In this document: in pieces, positions 61,405-64,000 of the stretch | How the letters are laid out: the number at the start of each line of letters is the position of its first letter | Position numbering within the stretch: the stretch's first letter is position 1 | Assembly (NCBI GenBank): GCA_973895155.1 | Contig: OZ316892.1 | Span: 19,344,001-19,408,000, forward strand | Direction: 5' to 3' | Origin: Marsupella aquatica | Lineage: Eukaryota; Marchantiophyta | DNA: 64,000 nt | Position numbers and translations under genes: made by a program | Notes under the pieces: model-generated | The model's database searches: none | Told to the model about the DNA's origin: nothing | What the model saw: only the letters and a program-made list of their open reading frames with translations

Positions 61405-61711
61405 GTTGGGTGCAACTTTGTTGATGTTGAATTTGCAAGGAGTTTTCAATGGTTCGGATGTCCATACAGATGCACTCTTCCAATTGTTCCACGACAAACT
61501 CTTGCCCCAACCAAACACTCTCCTTGGATGTGTGAGGGAGGCTAAGAAGTTGTTAGCCTCAATTGGATTGGCTTTAGAGACTATCCACATGTGCCCAGGT
61601 GGGTGCATCTTGTATAGAGGGGTGTACAAGGATCACACTCACTGCCCAGAGGAGCACTATAGGCTTCCACGGTATCGACCAGACACCATTGGAGACAAGA
61701 TTGTAGAAAAG
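61405..61711 (+). CDS. tnp2 transposase core exon (LLxLL and IHxCPxGC blocks)
   Basis: Acceptor AATCCAG; the first base completes the Trp codon. It reads LGATLLMLNLQGVFNGSDVH and LPQPNTLLGCVREAKKLLAS, then LETIHMCPGGCILYRGVYKD and the cysteine of HCPEEHY. These are the conserved early blocks of tnp2 transposases (EAKK-x-L, IH-x-CP-x-GC-x-L). The donor is GAAAAG then GTAATG. Open. Confidence 0.8.
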
Positions 61712-61744
61712 GTAATGTTTTCCTCAACGCAATGTGAGAACAAG

Positions 61745-62000
61745 AAAGTCCAACTTTTAACGTTGCATTCTTTCAAACAACGTCGTACATGACTATGTAA
61801 TTGATTACTTTACGTCGTCCATCTCACTTTATGTCTTTCCACCTGACGTTTTTTTGTTTTTACGTCGTATGGGATGCAGTAACTAACGTCGCATGGTACA
61901 TTAGGGTATGAAACATCGTCCTTTACGATGTTAGTTTTAATAATACGTAGTGTGGAAGGACGTTTATTGTGATTGTCGTCAAATTGACGACGTTACATTG
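61745..62000. repeat. ACGT-word cluster inside an intron of tnp2
   Basis: ACGTCGT, AACGTCGC, TACGATGTTAG, ACGACGTTAC and similar words are packed into this intron (61712-62010), as in the sub-terminal and promoter regions. Their presence in introns of both CACTA genes is unusual for sub-terminal motifs. Confidence 0.6.
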
Positions 62001-62010
62001 GATCTGGCAG

Positions 62011-62278
62011 GTTTTTCGTTATTTCCCAATCACTCCCCGACTTCAGCATCTCTACCGACGAAAGCACTTATCCACACTACAGACTTGGCATGTGGAGAAC
62101 AAATCCCCACCAGGGATAATGCAATACCACCAAGATAGTCCAGCGTGGAAGCACATTGATGCCACTTGGCCAAATTTTGCCCAGGAGCCAAGAAATGTTC
62201 GTTTGGGGTTGGCAATCGATGGAGTGAACCCATATAAACAACGACGGAAGCCAAGTCCATCTGGCCTGTTCTTTTGAT
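62011..62278 (+). pseudogene. tnp2 transposase catalytic exon, frameshifted at its end
   Basis: Acceptor TCTGGCAG; VFRYFPITPRLQHLYRRKHL, SPAWKHIDATWPNFAQEPRN and VRLGLAIDGVNPY match the conserved tnp2 stretch (yFPl-PRLQrL..., DS-AWK-D...WP-FA-EPRNVRLGLA-DG-NP). At about 62270 one base has been gained or lost: the frame ends at TGA, while the expected IPPWLAMKKGHVLLLAIIP continues in another frame to about 62345, where a second TGA stands in the conserved Pro-Gly-Pro-Lys position. Confidence 0.8.
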
Positions 62279-62349
62279 AAATCAAAACATCCCTCCATGG
62301 TTGGCAATGAAGAAGGGTCATGTGCTTCTATTAGCTATAATTCCTTGAC

Positions 62350-62515
62350 CCAAGGCCTGTAAGAATCCTGATATCTGTTTGGCTCCAGCTTATGAAGAGC
62401 TACATAATCTATGGGAGGTTGGAGTAGTGACAACAGATGTCACTCGTGAAGCAGGCAATGGTAGGACCTTCAATATGAGGGTGATGATCACTCATTGCAC
62501 CACAGATGGTCCAGG
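62350..62515 (+). pseudogene. tnp2 transposase, LW-x-GV block
   Basis: Reads CLAPAYEELHNLWEVGVVTT and then FNMRVMITHCTTDGP, up to a donor at 62515 (TCCAG then GTAATTC). It corresponds to the LAPLVEELQxLWxxGVxxxD region. Catalytic acidic residues of tnp2 are near here. Confidence 0.65.
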
Positions 62516-62615
62516 TAATTCATTGGGCAACCCAATGACTATTGTTTGCACAATGTCATGTACAATGCAAGTGTTGGGGTTATTTGTGGTCTGAACATGG
62601 TTCAATGAAATGGCA

Positions 62616-62931
62616 GGTATGGGGACAATATCTGGCCTGAAGGTGGCAGGTTTTTCAGCTTGCCCTTCATGTGGCCCAGAGTTGCGTGGGAGGTACTCAA
62701 GACTATTGCACAAAACCACATATGAGGGCAGTAGGGTCCGGTTGGCAATGGATGACCACTTGCGACAAAACACAACACATTGGGCAGAGACTGAAGTGCG
62801 GCCATGTCCTAATGGCCCTTCAGCTGAAGGACAAATTCAAATGGCAGAGAAGGTGGAAGCAAAGTTACTAAAACCCAAGGATTGTGGAGTAAACCGACGC
62901 TCAGCTATGTGGGACTTGCCTTATTGGAGGG
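62616..62931 (+). CDS. tnp2 transposase, CPxC exon
   Basis: Acceptor AATGGCAG; GMGTISGLKVAGFSACPSCG matches the G...GW-T-G...CP-C block. The exon continues to YWR, with the donor GGAGG then GTAAGTG. Open. Confidence 0.75.
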
Positions 62932-63030
62932 TAAGTGATAGAAGTGCATGGTTCCTTTACAGCAAATTAGACCAATAAAATTCTTAATTTAGAGATTGCA
63001 ACTGATTCAATATGTTATTTCAATTTCCAG

Positions 63031-63458
63031 AGACTCCAGGTTCGATGGTTGTTGGACCCCATGCACATTGAAGTGAATGTTGCTAAGAACTTGGTGAAGC
63101 ACATTTATGGGACGAATGACACTCGTGGAGTCCGAGAGGATGCTGAGAGGGTTGGAGTAGTGAAGAGTTGTTGGATAACACGTACTGGGGAGAAACCTCC
63201 TGGTCCTTGGATTTTTCCAAGAGAGGTTTTGAAGGACATGAATGGGATGATAAGCGAGATGAAGTTCCCTAGCCATTACGGAGCTGGTTTTCGTGGGTGC
63301 ACTACAAGGAATGATCACATACCCCCAATAGGGTTGAAGTCTCATGATTATCACAAGTTGATACAGCATGTGCTACCAGCAGTCTTGCGTTGTTGTGATG
63401 ATTCCCGGGAGCGTCGTTTACTCCGTCTGACTATATATGAGATGTGCTCCATTTTTAG
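63031..63458 (+). CDS. tnp2 transposase, DPMHIExNVxKNL exon
   Basis: Acceptor TTTCCAG; RLQVRWLLDPMHIEVNVAKN, IGLKSHDYHKLIQHVLPAVL and IYEMCSIF are the strongly conserved tnp2 C-terminal blocks (LD-MHIEKNV..NL; GLKSHD-H-LMQ-LLPVALR). The donor is TTTTTAG then GTATGATAAC at about 63459. Open. Confidence 0.85.
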
Positions 63459-63564
63459 GTATGATAACGTACCCTCTCTTCCATTGCTCTCTTGCAAGTT
63501 CTTGTTACCGCTGAAGGAGCCATGTAATTCAACAAGTATTTCAAACTCATTTTTCTATGGCCCT

Positions 63565-64000
63565 ATGTGGATCTGATATACAAAATCTTTGATGGTTTTG
63601 AGGAGGAACATAGGTGGGTATGCGCTAAGGAGATAAAGGAGTCTGAGATTCCTTTGATGAGAGAGAGGTCAGCTCGCGTGATGTGCAATATGGAGAAGGT
63701 GTTTCCCCCATGCATATTTGACATGCAATTGCATTTACTATGTCACTTGGTGGATGAGGTCGCGATTGCTGGTCCTGTCCATGCACGTTGGATGTATTGG
63801 GTAGAGCGCTTCATGAAAGTGCTCAAGTCCATGGTGCGTCAACCAGCTCGACCAGAGGGAAGTATGGCAACGGGGTATATCATGTCGGAGTGCCTCTTTT
63901 ATTCCGGAGGGATGATAGGGAGTTTGGACACAGAAGCTCCCACAGCTTGGGAAGAGGCACAAGATGATGACAATGGTGGGTTGCGTTTGATGGGTGCATC
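63565..64000 (+). CDS. tnp2 C-terminal DUF4218 domain, runs off the window
   Basis: The text after the last intron (acceptor near 63570) reads DLIYKIFDGFEEEHRWVCAK, then FPPCIFDMQLHLLCHLVDEV, GPVHARWMYWVERFMKVLKS and ARPEGSMATGYIMSECLFY, the DUF4218 signature. The frame is open to the end of the window, so the transposase and the right end of the CACTA element lie beyond 64000. Confidence 0.82.

Noticed and set aside
1-64000. CRISPR arrays, rRNA or tRNA genes
   Set aside because: No regularly spaced direct repeats with unique spacers and no recognisable rRNA or tRNA sequence were seen; the palindrome arrays are not CRISPR-like, because the repeats lie in coding sequence and promoter and have long symmetric arms.

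Overview
The window is plant nuclear DNA made almost wholly of nested and decayed mobile elements. Spliced genes with GT-AG introns, copia and Ty3 retrotransposon remains, a CACTA transposon with a tnp2-type transposase, and roughly 4-4.7 kb LTRs all fit a large, repeat-rich land-plant genome. The RNase-H-like DUF7869-type transposase and the prokaryotic-type DNA methyltransferase gene make me favour a seed-free plant (fern, lycophyte or bryophyte) over a flowering plant. That is inference; I see no single-copy host gene that fixes the species.

Layout. 1-560: edge of a minus-strand LTR retrotransposon with an initiator-Met-type primer site. 581-9620: two decayed Ty1/copia elements in tandem, sharing an LTR at 4695. 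9900-10320: tandem repeat. 11250-15223: a decayed multi-exon gene (plus strand) in which at least nine exons are phase 0-0, several are duplicated copies, and several reading-frame stops look like C-to-T changes. 15643-15805: an LTR fragment. 15806-20030: no gene seen. 20031-24690: a 4,660-bp solo LTR (minus) with a perfect 5-bp target duplication and a 1,220-codon ORF. 24696-27550: retrotransposon debris. 27552-39751: a minus-strand Ty3/gypsy fragment, with gag, primer site and a giant 5' LTR that also carries the ORF; this LTR is split by a second solo LTR (31504-36168, plus) and by a 331-bp MITE-like insertion (37257-37587). 39752-45480: a decayed transposase-like gene interrupted by a third, divergent giant solo LTR (41189-45189, perfect 5-bp duplication) that also encodes a long ORF.

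45500-55950: one or two elements of a poorly described type. A DUF7869-like transposase gene (plus, 46622-49928) converges on a minus-strand gene (53340-50191) coding for a ParB-like domain followed by a beta-class N6/N4-type DNA methyltransferase. The area is studded with perfect palindromes of two families (GGATCCATGGATCC and TTCATGAATTCATGAA). A second Ser-rich N-terminal ORF (55125-55859) is broken off at about 55950.

About 55950-64000: a CACTA element that runs off the window. It has a divergent, apparently intact accessory gene (58774-56571, minus) and a tnp2 transposase gene (plus) that holds an extra in-phase SET-domain exon between its first and later exons.

The observations most worth following are the protein-coding giant LTRs, the transposon-linked ParB-methyltransferase with palindromic arrays, and the transposase-SET splice arrangement.
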